From NCBI RefSeq assembly GCF_020782115.1, contig NZ_JAJGMW010000002.1, positions 276,566 to 340,565 of the forward strand: 64,000 bases of DNA, written 5' to 3'. The notes beneath the pieces were generated by a model. It was not told the DNA's origin, searched no databases, and saw nothing but the letters and a program-made list of their open reading frames with translations. Within the stretch, counting starts at the first letter, position 1; each line of letters begins with the position of its first letter. The stretch is from Leeuwenhoekiella parthenopeia (lineage in GTDB: Bacteria > Bacteroidota > Bacteroidia > Flavobacteriales > Flavobacteriaceae). Both the position numbers and the translations under genes were made by a program. Below are positions 47,580 through 55,836 of this stretch, piece after piece.

Positions 47580-48062
47580 TTAATTGTTGTTTTCAACAGC
47601 GTCACCTTTTTTGGTAACATAATTAATTTTCAATGCATTCGCTGTGCGAAGTTCCTGTTTAATGTCTGAAATAAGACCCATCTTGCTATCCCCATCAACT
47701 TTTAAAGCGGTGGTCAAAAATGGAACTACTTCCTCGCGTTTGCTGGCGCGTTCCTGATAGATGAAATCCTGTATTTCAGAAACATCTGCAAATTTATCAT
47801 TAAGCTGAATTTTTGCAGAAGTACCATAAGTACCTTGATAACGCTCTACAGGCTCACCGGCATAGATATACATTACAAGATCTTTTTTATCAAGTTTCTC
47901 AACCTGGTTAGCTGTTGGTAAGTCATTTTTAACCATTAAGGTATTTTGACGCATTACGGTAGCAACCATGAAGAAGAAAAGTAACATAAAAACGATATCA
48001 GGCAACGAAGCTGTCGAAATAGCCGGTAGATCACCACTTTTTTTCTTATTAAACTTAGACAT
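47580..48062 (-). CDS. ExbD/TolR-family biopolymer transport protein (second copy)
   Basis: 160 residues. Short cytoplasmic Lys-rich N-terminus, a single transmembrane helix at about 22-42 with the conserved Asp in LPDIVFMLLFFFMVATVM (Asp 22, proton path), and a periplasmic domain to the C-terminus. It is encoded 21 bases after the first ExbD. With the ExbB-like channel and the other ExbD it should make a proton-driven motor that energises TonB or a related envelope process. Confidence 0.92.
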   Translation of the reverse strand: MSKFNKKKSGDLPAISTASLPDIVFMLLFFFMVATVMRQNTLMVKNDLPTANQVEKLDKKDLVMYIYAGEPVERYQGTYGTSAKIQLNDKFADVSEIQDFIYQERASKREEVVPFLTTALKVDGDSKMGLISDIKQELRTANALKINYVTKKGDAVENNN

Positions 48063-48083
48063 AAATTATAGGTTTAAAAGTTT

Positions 48084-48689
48084 TTAGTTTTTCTTAGGCT
48101 CAGCTTCAGAAAGTTTCTCCGGATAGAGTTCGCGTATTTCCTCAACACGAGGCTTTAAGCGCTCCTTATCACGTTCTGAAGTACGGGGGTCATTGTATCT
48201 TTTTTCCATAGAAACAAAAGACTCTCCGTATTTGCTTTGTGCTTCACGATCCCGTAGCTCATTGTAAGCTGCAACGAGTTCATTCTGAACTGCGATATAT
48301 CTTTTATAGGTAGTACCGCGGTTGTTAACCAGAGAAATAATGGCCTTTTGTGGATTTACAGAAGAGGTCTCAGATTTGGCACCCTGACAATAGGAACAAT
48401 CTTCAGCTCCATTGTCTAAAAATGCTACTGCTGCAGCTCTTAAATCCTTTAATTGCATTACCTCGTCCTCAACTAACAACTCGTCGTTGCTGTTTACGAT
48501 TACTGTAAATAGGTTACGCTCTTTAATTACAGGTGGAGGAGGTTGATTCTCTTCCTGCTCGGGAGGTAGTTTACGGCTAATACCGCTATCTGTTTCGATT
48601 GTTGTGGTTACCAGGAAGAAAATAAGCAGTAAGAACGCAATGTCTGCCATCGATCCTGCATTTACTTCTGGTGCTGCTCTTTTTGCCAT
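48084..48689 (-). CDS. ExbD/TolR-family biopolymer transport protein with a CxxC-containing periplasmic insert
   Basis: 201 residues, longer than usual (about 140). The transmembrane helix (about 13-31, GSMADIAFLLLIFFLVTT) has the key Asp 16. It is followed by a Pro-rich stretch (QPPPPVIKE). The periplasmic domain holds an insert around NGAEDCSYCQGAKSE with Cys 98 and Cys 101, spaced as in redox or metal sites. A charged helical tail (about 145-201) follows. ExbD proteins normally lack Cys. The protein lies between the small membrane protein and the second ExbD in the operon. Confidence 0.9.
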   Translation of the reverse strand: MAKRAAPEVNAGSMADIAFLLLIFFLVTTTIETDSGISRKLPPEQEENQPPPPVIKERNLFTVIVNSNDELLVEDEVMQLKDLRAAAVAFLDNGAEDCSYCQGAKSETSSVNPQKAIISLVNNRGTTYKRYIAVQNELVAAYNELRDREAQSKYGESFVSMEKRYNDPRTSERDKERLKPRVEEIRELYPEKLSEAEPKKN

Positions 48690-48697
48690 AATTTTTC

Positions 48698-49138
48698 TTA
48701 TTTAGCTAATTTCTTAACTCCTGAAAATACCATTGAACCAATTGCAACTAAAGCAAGAATATAAAACATATAGATACCTGCTTCAATCCATCGGGATGCA
48801 CTAGCAGATACTACTTCGCCATCACGCATAGTTACTTCTTCTCCTGAAGCCAGAACGTAAGAGATAACAACTATTGCAAGAAATGCACCAACTCCTATCA
48901 GAGTACTCTTCAAGGAAGAGCCACTACTGAATAGGTTTTTAAGAACAAATACCAGTACAAAGACAATAGCTATTGCGATAGTCACGTAAGCAATATAGAT
49001 AATAGGAGTTACCAGACTGCTCTGTAAATCTGCTGAATCTGTAATCGCTGTATCACCTGCCAATAGAATTCTTACAAGCCAGATAGCTCCAAGTACCGAC
49101 AGTATTAAAGCGACAATTTTTAATATTTTATGTAACAT
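48698..49138 (-). CDS. Small membrane protein in the ExbB/ExbD operon
   Basis: 146 residues with four hydrophobic segments (about 5-25, 45-68, 78-97, 120-140). Segments 1 and 2 are separated by a polar stretch (TAITDSADLQSS). No known motif. It lies 30 bases after the exbB-like gene and 8 before the first exbD, so it is part of the operon and may be a motor-complex accessory protein; this is inferred from position only. Confidence 0.75.
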   Translation of the reverse strand: MLHKILKIVALILSVLGAIWLVRILLAGDTAITDSADLQSSLVTPIIYIAYVTIAIAIVFVLVFVLKNLFSSGSSLKSTLIGVGAFLAIVVISYVLASGEEVTMRDGEVVSASASRWIEAGIYMFYILALVAIGSMVFSGVKKLAK

Positions 49139-49168
49139 AATGAGTCTGTGTATTTAAAGTGGGAATTA

Positions 49169-49969
49169 TTACTTCTTGTAACGTACAAGCATATCTATCA
49201 AAGTGATAGAAGCATCTTCCATATCATTAACGATGCTGTCAATTTTAGCAATGATATAGTTGTAAAAAATCTGAAGAATAATCGCCACGATAAGACCAAA
49301 TACGGTAGTCAAAAGTGCTACTTTAATACCTCCCGCAACAAGAGATGGTTGCATATCACCGGCAGCCTCAATCTTATCAAATGCCTGGATCATACCAATT
49401 ACCGTACCCATGAAACCAAGCATCGGTGCAAGTGCGATAAATAAAGATACCCAAGAAACGTTTTTCTCAAGAAGACCCATTTGAACACCGCCGTAAGCTA
49501 CAACTGCTTTCTCAGCTGCTTCAACGCCTTCGTCTACACGGTCAAGACCTTGATAATATATAGAAGCTACAGGGCCTCTGGTATTGCGGCAAACTTCTTT
49601 TGCAGCCTCGATACCACCACTGTTTAATGCGTCTTCAACATCCTGCGCTAGTTTGGTTGTGTTTGTAGTAGCAAGATTTAAATAAATAATACGCTCAATT
49701 GCGATAGCAAGACCTAATATCAAACATAAAAGTACGATACCCATAAAGCCAGGACCACCTTCAATAAAACGCTTTTTTAACTCTTGAGTGAAAGAAACTG
49801 ATTCTGCTTCATCATCAGCCGGTGCTGCTGCATCATCAGCCGGTTCATCTTGAACTGCTGTAATCACTGCTGCGTTAGCAGTCATTAGAGTTGCAGTATT
49901 TGCTTGAGCCGTTAGGTTGCTTAACGCCATTACAGCTGTGATTACTAGAATAGAAAATACTCTTTTCAT
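49169..49969 (-). CDS. MotA/TolQ/ExbB-family proton channel protein
   Basis: 266 residues. Unlike E. coli ExbB it starts with a signal-like hydrophobic segment (about 5-24) and an acidic Ala/Asp linker (EPADDAAAPADDEAE, about 42-56). The canonical part follows: TM1 (about 72-95), a cytoplasmic region, and the last two TMs, with LGFMGTVIGMIQAFDKI and GGIKVALLTTVFGLIVAIILQIFYNY. It should form the pentameric ring around the ExbD helices encoded downstream. First gene of a four-gene operon. Confidence 0.92.
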   Translation of the reverse strand: MKRVFSILVITAVMALSNLTAQANTATLMTANAAVITAVQDEPADDAAAPADDEAESVSFTQELKKRFIEGGPGFMGIVLLCLILGLAIAIERIIYLNLATTNTTKLAQDVEDALNSGGIEAAKEVCRNTRGPVASIYYQGLDRVDEGVEAAEKAVVAYGGVQMGLLEKNVSWVSLFIALAPMLGFMGTVIGMIQAFDKIEAAGDMQPSLVAGGIKVALLTTVFGLIVAIILQIFYNYIIAKIDSIVNDMEDASITLIDMLVRYKK

Positions 49970-50042
49970 TGCTTTGATCTTAAAAATTTAGTTAGTAAAG
50001 TGATAAAGATATAAAATTAATTATTCAATTATTAAAAATTAG

Positions 50043-50130
50043 CAGAGAGGAAGGGATTCGAACCCTCGATACGCTTTTGGCGTATACACACTTTCCAGGC
50101 GTGCGCCTTCGACCACTCGGCCACCTCTCT
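50043..50130 (-). tRNA. tRNA-Ser (anticodon GGA)
   Basis: 88 nt on the minus strand. The acceptor arms AGAGAGG / CCTCTCT pair fully, with discriminator G. The anticodon loop CTGGAAA carries GGA, reading UCC and UCU. It has the long variable arm TATACGC-CAAAA-GCGTATC expected of tRNA-Ser and the T-loop GGTTCGAATCC. CCA is not encoded. It lies between ansA and the exbB-like operon. Confidence 0.97.
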
Positions 50131-50225
50131 TTAGTAGGCCGCAGCCTTTGTCTTCAATGGGGAGCCAATTAACAAAAAAAATATCGATTTCCAAAAGGTT
50201 TTATACCAACGGCTCATTGTTTCTG

Positions 50226-51251
50226 TCAACTCATCTCTCCCCTTAGAGAGGTTTCAAATATAGTCTTAAAGACCTTTAATGACAAGTTTTGGCTATTTAG
50301 ATACATCATTTTGGTTACTGCTGCTTCAATGGTTAAATCCCTTCCCGAAATAACCCCGATTTTTTTAAGCGTCGTACTCGTCTCATAATTACCCATTTGA
50401 ACACTTCCCCAGGTACACTGTGTAATGTTAACCACAGGTATCCCTTTTTGAATATTTTTTTGAATTAATTTTAAGAACCATTCTTCTGTAGAGCAGTTTC
50501 CAGAGCCAAAGGTGAGCAAAATCACTCCGCTAAACTTTAACTTTTCAAAGGTGTCTGTTAACAGTTCTTTTTGAATTCCGGGATAGAGGTGCAGGACCAA
50601 AATGTCGGTTTTCAGGTCTTCATGAACAACAAGTTTTTTCCGTTTGTAAGGCAAAAGCTTATCATCTTCGATAGTTAAATGCACACCTGATGTTGCCAGT
50701 GGTGGGTAATTGGGCGATTTGAACGCTTCAAAATGCTCAGCGCTTATCTTTGAACTGCGGTTGCCCCGATAGAGCTTATATTCAAAATACAGACATACTT
50801 CACTTATATAAGGACGGTTTCTTTTTTTGAGCCCGGCGATCTGGATCGCAGTAATGAGATTTTCTTTAGCGTCGGTACGCAAATCGCCAATGGGTAGTTG
50901 TGAACCGGTAAAAATAACGGGTTTGCTTAAGTTTTCGAGCATAAAGCTCAATGCCGATGCGGTATAGCTCATAGTGTCACTCCCGTGCAAAATCACAAAA
51001 CCATCATACGAATCGTAATGGTCTTTTATGATCTGGCACAATTGAACCCATAAAGCCGGATTCATGTTTGAACTGTCGATGGGCTTGTTAAATCCGGTTG
51101 TGCTGATTTCGCAATCGAGCAGGCGTAACTCAGGAATTTTTTCGAGCAAATCTTTAAAGTCAAATGCCTTCAAGGCACCGGTCTCAAAATCTTTAATCAT
51201 CCCGATGGTACCCCCGGTATAAATAAGAAGAATTTTAGTTTGCTGGCTCAA
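50226..51251 (-). CDS. ansA: Type I L-asparaginase
   Basis: 341 residues without signal peptide, so cytoplasmic. The two catalytic threonine sites are visible: IYTGGTIGM (about 10-18) and LHGSDTMSYTA (about 88-98). The segment VIFTGSQLPIGDLRTDAKENL follows, and the C-terminal small domain has NITQCTWGSVQMGNYE. It splits asparagine to aspartate and ammonia. The start overlaps the acyltransferase gene by 17 bases, in an operon TatD-acyltransferase-asparaginase whose parts share no obvious pathway. Confidence 0.95.
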   Translation of the reverse strand: MSQQTKILLIYTGGTIGMIKDFETGALKAFDFKDLLEKIPELRLLDCEISTTGFNKPIDSSNMNPALWVQLCQIIKDHYDSYDGFVILHGSDTMSYTASALSFMLENLSKPVIFTGSQLPIGDLRTDAKENLITAIQIAGLKKRNRPYISEVCLYFEYKLYRGNRSSKISAEHFEAFKSPNYPPLATSGVHLTIEDDKLLPYKRKKLVVHEDLKTDILVLHLYPGIQKELLTDTFEKLKFSGVILLTFGSGNCSTEEWFLKLIQKNIQKGIPVVNITQCTWGSVQMGNYETSTTLKKIGVISGRDLTIEAAVTKMMYLNSQNLSLKVFKTIFETSLRGEMS

Positions 51252-52371
51252 GACTCTTTAGCTTGTTGATTACTGGATTTGCATACATAAGTAAGAAGCT
51301 TTCCATCGCTATTGCGCTATCGGGATTTACCCTGCGCTCTATACGGCGTTCAAAATTGCGTTTATCACGGTCGGTATAAGCGTGTGCAAAGTCTGTTGTT
51401 TTGTGATAAAGGTCATAGGCTACAAAATTGGAAGGCCACAGCTTGTAAATACGATAAATCTCGTGATCTATTTTTTTGGCAAGCTCCTGGAGTTTATCAT
51501 TGTCAGATAGGTCGCTGGCTTCTAATTTGTCGAATATTGAAGAATCTAATTTACCTGCTGCTATATGTATTCTCTTTTTGTTGCCCAAAGCGCCGCGCAT
51601 GATGCTGTTAAAGTCCTCATTGTTGGTTTTTATGTAGGCTATGTCCTCGCTTTTTGCGATAAGTTCGGGTACTTTTAATATGTCTGTAGGGTCAAATTCA
51701 TAGGAAATAGCGACCGGACGAATATTCAAACTTTTTAAATAAGTCATCACCGGTACATTTCCCCGCGCCATTGCTGCCATTTTAAGAACACCTTGCTGTG
51801 TTTTGTCGCTGCCGTCTTTGGTGCGGCCTTCCCGTTGAGCCATCCAGATCGACTGATTTTGTTCAAGCAAATAGGCTAAGTATTCAGAAAGTTTCTTGGA
51901 ACTTACCAGCATTTCCCGAGGACTCAGGCTGCGTTGCACCATAAAGCTTCGGTTGAGCCGGGCAAGTGCCAGTAGAAATGATTTTTTAACAAGGTTATCT
52001 CCTATAGCTGACGCAGTCATCACTAAGTCGTGGTCGTAAAGTGCCACGTTTATAAACGATGTGTCTAAAATGATGTCTCTGTGATTGGACAGAAAAAAGT
52101 AGGCCTTGTTGCGTTCCAAGTCATCAAAGCCGGAAGTGGAAAAACCATCGGTGCTTTTTTCCATTACCCGCTGTATCGATTGATAGATGATGCGGGTTTG
52201 AAAATCGTAAATAGAATGACAACTATTCAGGATACTTTTGATCTCCTGTTCCGTTTTTTCAGGAAATGTGAACTGAAGTAAGGCCAGAAACATCGGGTGC
52301 TTCTGAAATTCCTGCAAAGTCTCGTGGACTTCAGAATCATAATACGGTCTTATGGAGTCAAATTGTGACAC
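51235..52371 (-). CDS. Glycerol-3-phosphate/1-acylglycerol-3-phosphate acyltransferase family protein
   Basis: 378 residues. The acyltransferase block I is LSNHRDIILD (about 114-123, an NHxxxxD form of HxxxxD). Block II is around RSFMVQRSL and block III is MAQREGRTKDG (about 189-199). PVAISYEFDP resembles block IV. It is longer than PlsC and has an N-terminal region of about 90 residues and a helical C-terminal extension, closer to PlsB-like or ornithine-lipid-type enzymes. It probably acylates a lysolipid or glycerol phosphate at the membrane. No membrane helix is clear. Confidence 0.88.
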   Translation of the reverse strand: MSQFDSIRPYYDSEVHETLQEFQKHPMFLALLQFTFPEKTEQEIKSILNSCHSIYDFQTRIIYQSIQRVMEKSTDGFSTSGFDDLERNKAYFFLSNHRDIILDTSFINVALYDHDLVMTASAIGDNLVKKSFLLALARLNRSFMVQRSLSPREMLVSSKKLSEYLAYLLEQNQSIWMAQREGRTKDGSDKTQQGVLKMAAMARGNVPVMTYLKSLNIRPVAISYEFDPTDILKVPELIAKSEDIAYIKTNNEDFNSIMRGALGNKKRIHIAAGKLDSSIFDKLEASDLSDNDKLQELAKKIDHEIYRIYKLWPSNFVAYDLYHKTTDFAHAYTDRDKRNFERRIERRVNPDSAIAMESFLLMYANPVINKLKSLEPAN

Positions 52372-52413
52372 GTGCTCTTTTGTTTTAGGGTAAATAACGA
52401 ACTATTTTAGGGA

Positions 52414-53184
52414 TCAGTCAAGTCTAAACAGTTTTTTAGCATTATGGGTTGTTTGTTCTGCGATTTGCCCAACGGGTAAATCATAAATAGCAGCTAATTT
52501 TTGTGCAACCTCAATAAGATAGCTGCTTTCATTGCGTTTACCGCGGTAGGGAGTGGGAGCAAGATAGGGAGCATCGGTCTCCAGAACGATATGCTCCAGA
52601 TCAATCTCATTTATAAACTGGTCGATTTTCCCGTTTTTAAATGTGACCACGCCTCCTATGCCCAACAGCAAATTAAGATCTATAGCTTTTTGGGCATGTT
52701 CCCGGTTTCCGGTAAAGCAGTGAAAAATTCCGCGAAGCGCATCACTCTTTTCTGCTTCCAGTACTTCAAAAACCTCGTCAAATGCGTCCCGACAATGTAT
52801 GGCAATGGGCAGGTCATATTGTTTAGCCAATTGGATCTGTTCGGCAAAAACCTCTTTTTGCAGGGCTTCGGTAGAGCGATCCCAGTATAAATCAATGCCA
52901 ATTTCACCTACTGCGCAATAGGATTTTGAATTGAGTTCTTCTTTTACATGTTTCATTTCAGCCTGAATGGTTTCGGAATCAACATGTGTAGGATGAAGAC
53001 CGGTCATAAGGTGCATGGATTCCGGATATTGTGCTTTGAGGTCCCACATGGCTTTTGTGTAAGTAGAATCTATGGCCGGAAGCACAAATTTTTTAATTGA
53101 GGCTTCAAGCGCACGTTCTATGACTTCATCGCGATCGTCTTTAAAGGACTCGCTGTATAAATGGGTATGGGTGTCTATAAACAT
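52414..53184 (-). CDS. TatD-family metal-dependent hydrolase (DNase)
   Basis: 256 residues, TIM-barrel amidohydrolase fold. Metal ligands: FIDTHTHLY (His-x-His), GEIGIDLYWD (Glu), AIHCRDAFDE (His), IFHCFTGN (His), VLETDAPYLAP (Asp). Full-length match to the TatD/YcfH group, which act as 3'-5' nucleases and in some species in DNA quality control; despite the name no link to Tat export is implied. First gene of the three-gene minus-strand operon. Confidence 0.95.
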   Translation of the reverse strand: MFIDTHTHLYSESFKDDRDEVIERALEASIKKFVLPAIDSTYTKAMWDLKAQYPESMHLMTGLHPTHVDSETIQAEMKHVKEELNSKSYCAVGEIGIDLYWDRSTEALQKEVFAEQIQLAKQYDLPIAIHCRDAFDEVFEVLEAEKSDALRGIFHCFTGNREHAQKAIDLNLLLGIGGVVTFKNGKIDQFINEIDLEHIVLETDAPYLAPTPYRGKRNESSYLIEVAQKLAAIYDLPVGQIAEQTTHNAKKLFRLD

Positions 53185-53291
53185 AAGTTGGCAAATTTAA
53201 AATTTCGGGTAAGCCTAAGCACAAAACTTTAGTGAATATTTAAAACCTTCCTGTTTTATTTAGTCTAAGTTTGAAAAAATCTATATTGAAA

Positions 53292-53732
53292 ATGGGTTCA
53301 TTGCGCCGACATCTTACCAAAAAAGATTACATAAGAGTTCCCTTAAAAACTGTAGGTACCGGACATCTTAAATTTGATGCACGAATCAATGGAGTCGCAG
53401 GCGAGTTTATTTTAGACACAGGTGCGTCTAATACATGTATAGGTTTTGAAGATCTGGAACGTTTTAAGCTGTTTGCGGAAGATAGTGATATTAAGGCTGC
53501 CGGTGCCGGTGCTATAGATATGCTGACTCAATTATCGCAGAATAATAAAATCGAAATTGGAGAATGGTCTACCAAAAAGGCCTCTATTGTTCTGTTTGAT
53601 TTATCTCATGTTAATACGGCATTGACCAATCATAAGGCCCAGCCCGTAAGTGGAATTATTGGCGCAGATATATTAAAACAGGGAAAGGCTGTTATAGACT
53701 ATCAGTACGAATGTTTGTATCTGAAAAAATAA
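53292..53732 (+). CDS. Retropepsin-like aspartic protease domain protein
   Basis: 146 residues from ATG 53292. The open frame can start 7 codons earlier at TTG 53271, but the ATG gives MGSLRRHLTKKDY, closer to related proteins, and a -7-like box TAAGTTTG (53266-53273) overlaps the TTG. The motif FILDTGASNTCIG holds the catalytic Asp of clan AA proteases (one motif per chain, so the active form would be a dimer). The paired hydrophobic-Gly motif is GIIGADIL. No signal or membrane segment is present. Substrates are unknown. It is convergent with the glycosylasparaginase gene, with the repeat array between. Confidence 0.85.
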   Translation: MGSLRRHLTKKDYIRVPLKTVGTGHLKFDARINGVAGEFILDTGASNTCIGFEDLERFKLFAEDSDIKAAGAGAIDMLTQLSQNNKIEIGEWSTKKASIVLFDLSHVNTALTNHKAQPVSGIIGADILKQGKAVIDYQYECLYLKK

Positions 53733-53890
53733 TACCCTCAGAATAGTATTGCATCTTTACAATACTGCAGAATCCCGTCGGTCTGTTATGTAGAATCTTT
53801 AGCGGGAGTTTTTAAGGTGATTGTAATTGCTTCAAAAGTAGAATTCTTTAATTTCTCATTCTTCTTCAAGTTCATTGTATGTAGCGCTAT

Positions 53891-54531
53891 AAAGAAATCC
53901 GGTTCTTCGGTTTAAGATAAAACGCCTCGCTTCGGGTTTTGATATTCAGTAAAAAGATCAAAAATGGGTTTAACCCTCGCTCGCCAACCCTTTATGATTT
54001 GGGTTGAAGTATGTAAGCAAAGAAATCCGTTTCTTCGGTTTAAGATAAAACGCCTCGCTTCGGGTTTTGGTATTCAGTAAAAAGATTAAAATGGGTTTAA
54101 CCCTCGCTTGCCAGCCCTTTATGATTTGGGTAACGGTATATAAACAAAGAAATCCGGTTCTTCGGTTTAAGATAGAAACCCCTCGCTTCGGGTTTTGATA
54201 TTCAGTAAAAAGACTAAAATAGGTTTAACCCTCGCTCGCCACCCCCTTTTGATTTGCGGTAACGGTATATAAACAAAGAAATCCGGTTCTTCGGGTTAAG
54301 ATAAAATGCCTCGCTTCGGGTTTTGATATTCAGTAAAAAGATTAAAAATGGATTTAACCCTCGCTCGCCACCCCTTTATGATTTGGGTTGAAGTATGTAA
54401 ACAAAGAAATCCGGTTCTTCGGTTTAAGATAGAAACCCCTCGCTTCGGGTTTTGATATTCAGTAAAAGGATCAAAAATGGGTTTAACCCTCGCTCGCCAC
54501 CCCTTTATGATTTGGGTAACGGCATATAAAC
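53891..54531. repeat. Tandem array: five units of 127-129 bp, non-coding
   Basis: Units begin with AAAGAAATCC at 53891, 54019, 54146, 54275 and 54403; a sixth start at 54532 diverges after 7 bases into a hairpin. Lengths are 128, 127, 129, 128 and 129. Each unit contains short inverted repeats: AAATCCG..CGGTTT, AAACCC..GGGTTT (in units 3 and 5; AAAAC..GTTTT in 1, 2 and 4) and GGGTT-T-AACCC. The core CCTCGCT occurs twice per unit. Units end in one of two versions: TTGAAGTATGTAA (units 1, 4) or TAACGGTATATAA (units 2, 3, 5). Reading frames are closed. A degenerate half unit may precede at about 53870-53890. The rest of the 968-base gap (53733-54700) shows a weak 7-bp hairpin at 53745-53766 and no gene. 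Confidence 0.92.
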
Positions 54532-54532
54532 A

Positions 54533-54560
54533 AAGAAAGCCAGCTCTGAGAGCTGGCTTT
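54533..54560 (-). terminator. Hairpin at the array end; probable terminator of the glycosylasparaginase gene
   Basis: AAAGCCAGCTC / GAGCTGGCTTT with a three-base loop. On the minus strand a T-rich run (TTTCTTTGTTT) follows, so it should stop transcripts from the gene ending at 54701. An outer inverted repeat, TTATGATTTGGG (54506-54517) with CCCAAATCATAA (54564-54575), could extend it into a long stem. Confidence 0.7.
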
Positions 54561-54700
54561 CACCCCAAATCATAATTGATTATTACAAGTCAATTACAAC
54601 AGTCTTAAATATTTTCCGCTTTTCAGCACGGTGCAAACATAGTATAATTAGTTAGCACTTTAAAAAAGAGTTAGTTCAAATACAGTTAAAATCGAGGAAA

Positions 54701-55705
54701 TTAATTTTTCTGTAAATAGCTTCCCGCAACTATCGGATTATTAGCACCTTTTTCGTACTTCATCATCTTAAAGCCGGGGTGTATGCAATAGCAACCGGTT
54801 TCTCCTTCCTTGTTAATGGCAATATAGGCCACCTGAAAATTCACGTGATTGGGATTGGTAGTCACAATACGTCGCACGGCCTCTTCGCAGGCTTCCTGAG
54901 GACTCATCCCGTTTCGCATCAATTCAACAATTAAAAAACTGCCTACGGTCTTGATAACTTCTTCGCCCATTCCGGTTGCGACTGCACCGCCTATCGCATT
55001 GTCTATAAAGAGTCCGCTTCCTATAATGGGGCTGTCACCCACACGTCCTTTCATCTTATACGCGAGTCCCGATGTGGTGCAGGCGCCAGATATATTCCCT
55101 TTCGCATCAAGAGCCAGCATCCCAATGGTGTCGTGATTCTCAATATTGATGATGGGCTGGTATTTTGATTCTTTCAGCCATTCCTTCCAGGCTTTTTCAG
55201 AGGCTTCCGTCAATAAATTTTCAGCTTCAAATCCACTATTTAGCGCAAATTCTTTAGCGCCTTCTCCTGCAAGGATCACGTGCGGAGTGTCTTCCATCAC
55301 CTTGCGGGCCAGTGCCGCCACATGTGTAATATCTTCTACGCACATCACGGCCCCGCAGTTGCCGGTATGATCCATTACACAGGCGTCTAGGGTAACATTG
55401 CCTTCCCGATCTGGAGAGCCGCCTTTTCCAACCGTTGTATTTTTAATATTTTCTTCTTCAACCGCTACCCCCTGTATTACTGCATCAAGGGCATTGTAAC
55501 CTTCGTCCAGCAATTTTCCGGCAGTAGCATTAGCCTGGGTAAACTCCCAGGTGCAAATAGCTACAGGTCCCGAAGCTTTTGATTTTTTGGTTCTTGATTT
55601 TGATGAGGAAGACAGGTTTAAATTAGGTTTGGCCAGTCCCGAAAGCCCAAAACCCAGGGCCAGCGTATTTAATGCTCCTGAGGTCAAAAAGTTGCGTCTT
55701 TTCAT
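54701..55705 (-). CDS. N4-(beta-N-acetylglucosaminyl)-L-asparaginase (glycosylasparaginase), Tat-exported
   Basis: 334 residues. Twin-arginine-type signal MKRRNFLTSGALNTLALG. Ntn-hydrolase of the asparaginase-2 family; the autocleavage site is HDT (191-193), so Thr 193 becomes the N-terminal nucleophile. Substrate motifs are GACTTSGLAYKMKGRVGDSPIIG and ATGMGEEV. It closely follows the well-studied Elizabethkingia meningoseptica enzyme, which cleaves GlcNAc-Asn after glycoprotein breakdown. It should act in the periplasm. No other glycan gene adjoins it. Confidence 0.95.
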   Translation of the reverse strand: MKRRNFLTSGALNTLALGFGLSGLAKPNLNLSSSSKSRTKKSKASGPVAICTWEFTQANATAGKLLDEGYNALDAVIQGVAVEEENIKNTTVGKGGSPDREGNVTLDACVMDHTGNCGAVMCVEDITHVAALARKVMEDTPHVILAGEGAKEFALNSGFEAENLLTEASEKAWKEWLKESKYQPIINIENHDTIGMLALDAKGNISGACTTSGLAYKMKGRVGDSPIIGSGLFIDNAIGGAVATGMGEEVIKTVGSFLIVELMRNGMSPQEACEEAVRRIVTTNPNHVNFQVAYIAINKEGETGCYCIHPGFKMMKYEKGANNPIVAGSYLQKN

Positions 55706-55836
55706 AGTGAATGCTGTAAGAGGGTGTAATTTACTAAGCCTGCTATTAATTTCAGCGGAATGAGCATAAAAAATTAGGTTTTATTTAGGGAATCTCCGGG
55801 TTTACTTCAGTAATATTAGGGCCCTAAACAACTCTT

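Noticed and set aside
47580..49969. Gliding-motility motor GldL/GldM
   Set aside because: The proteins have ExbB and ExbD features (three-TM ring protein, single-TM Asp proteins of 160-201 residues); GldM is about 500 residues, and no gld genes are nearby.
53891..54531. Repeat array as a CRISPR or integron attC cassette array
   Set aside because: Units are contiguous with no unique spacers, no cas or integrase gene is present, units contain no genes, and the attC core pair (RYYYAAC / GTTRRRY) is not found in the right arrangement.
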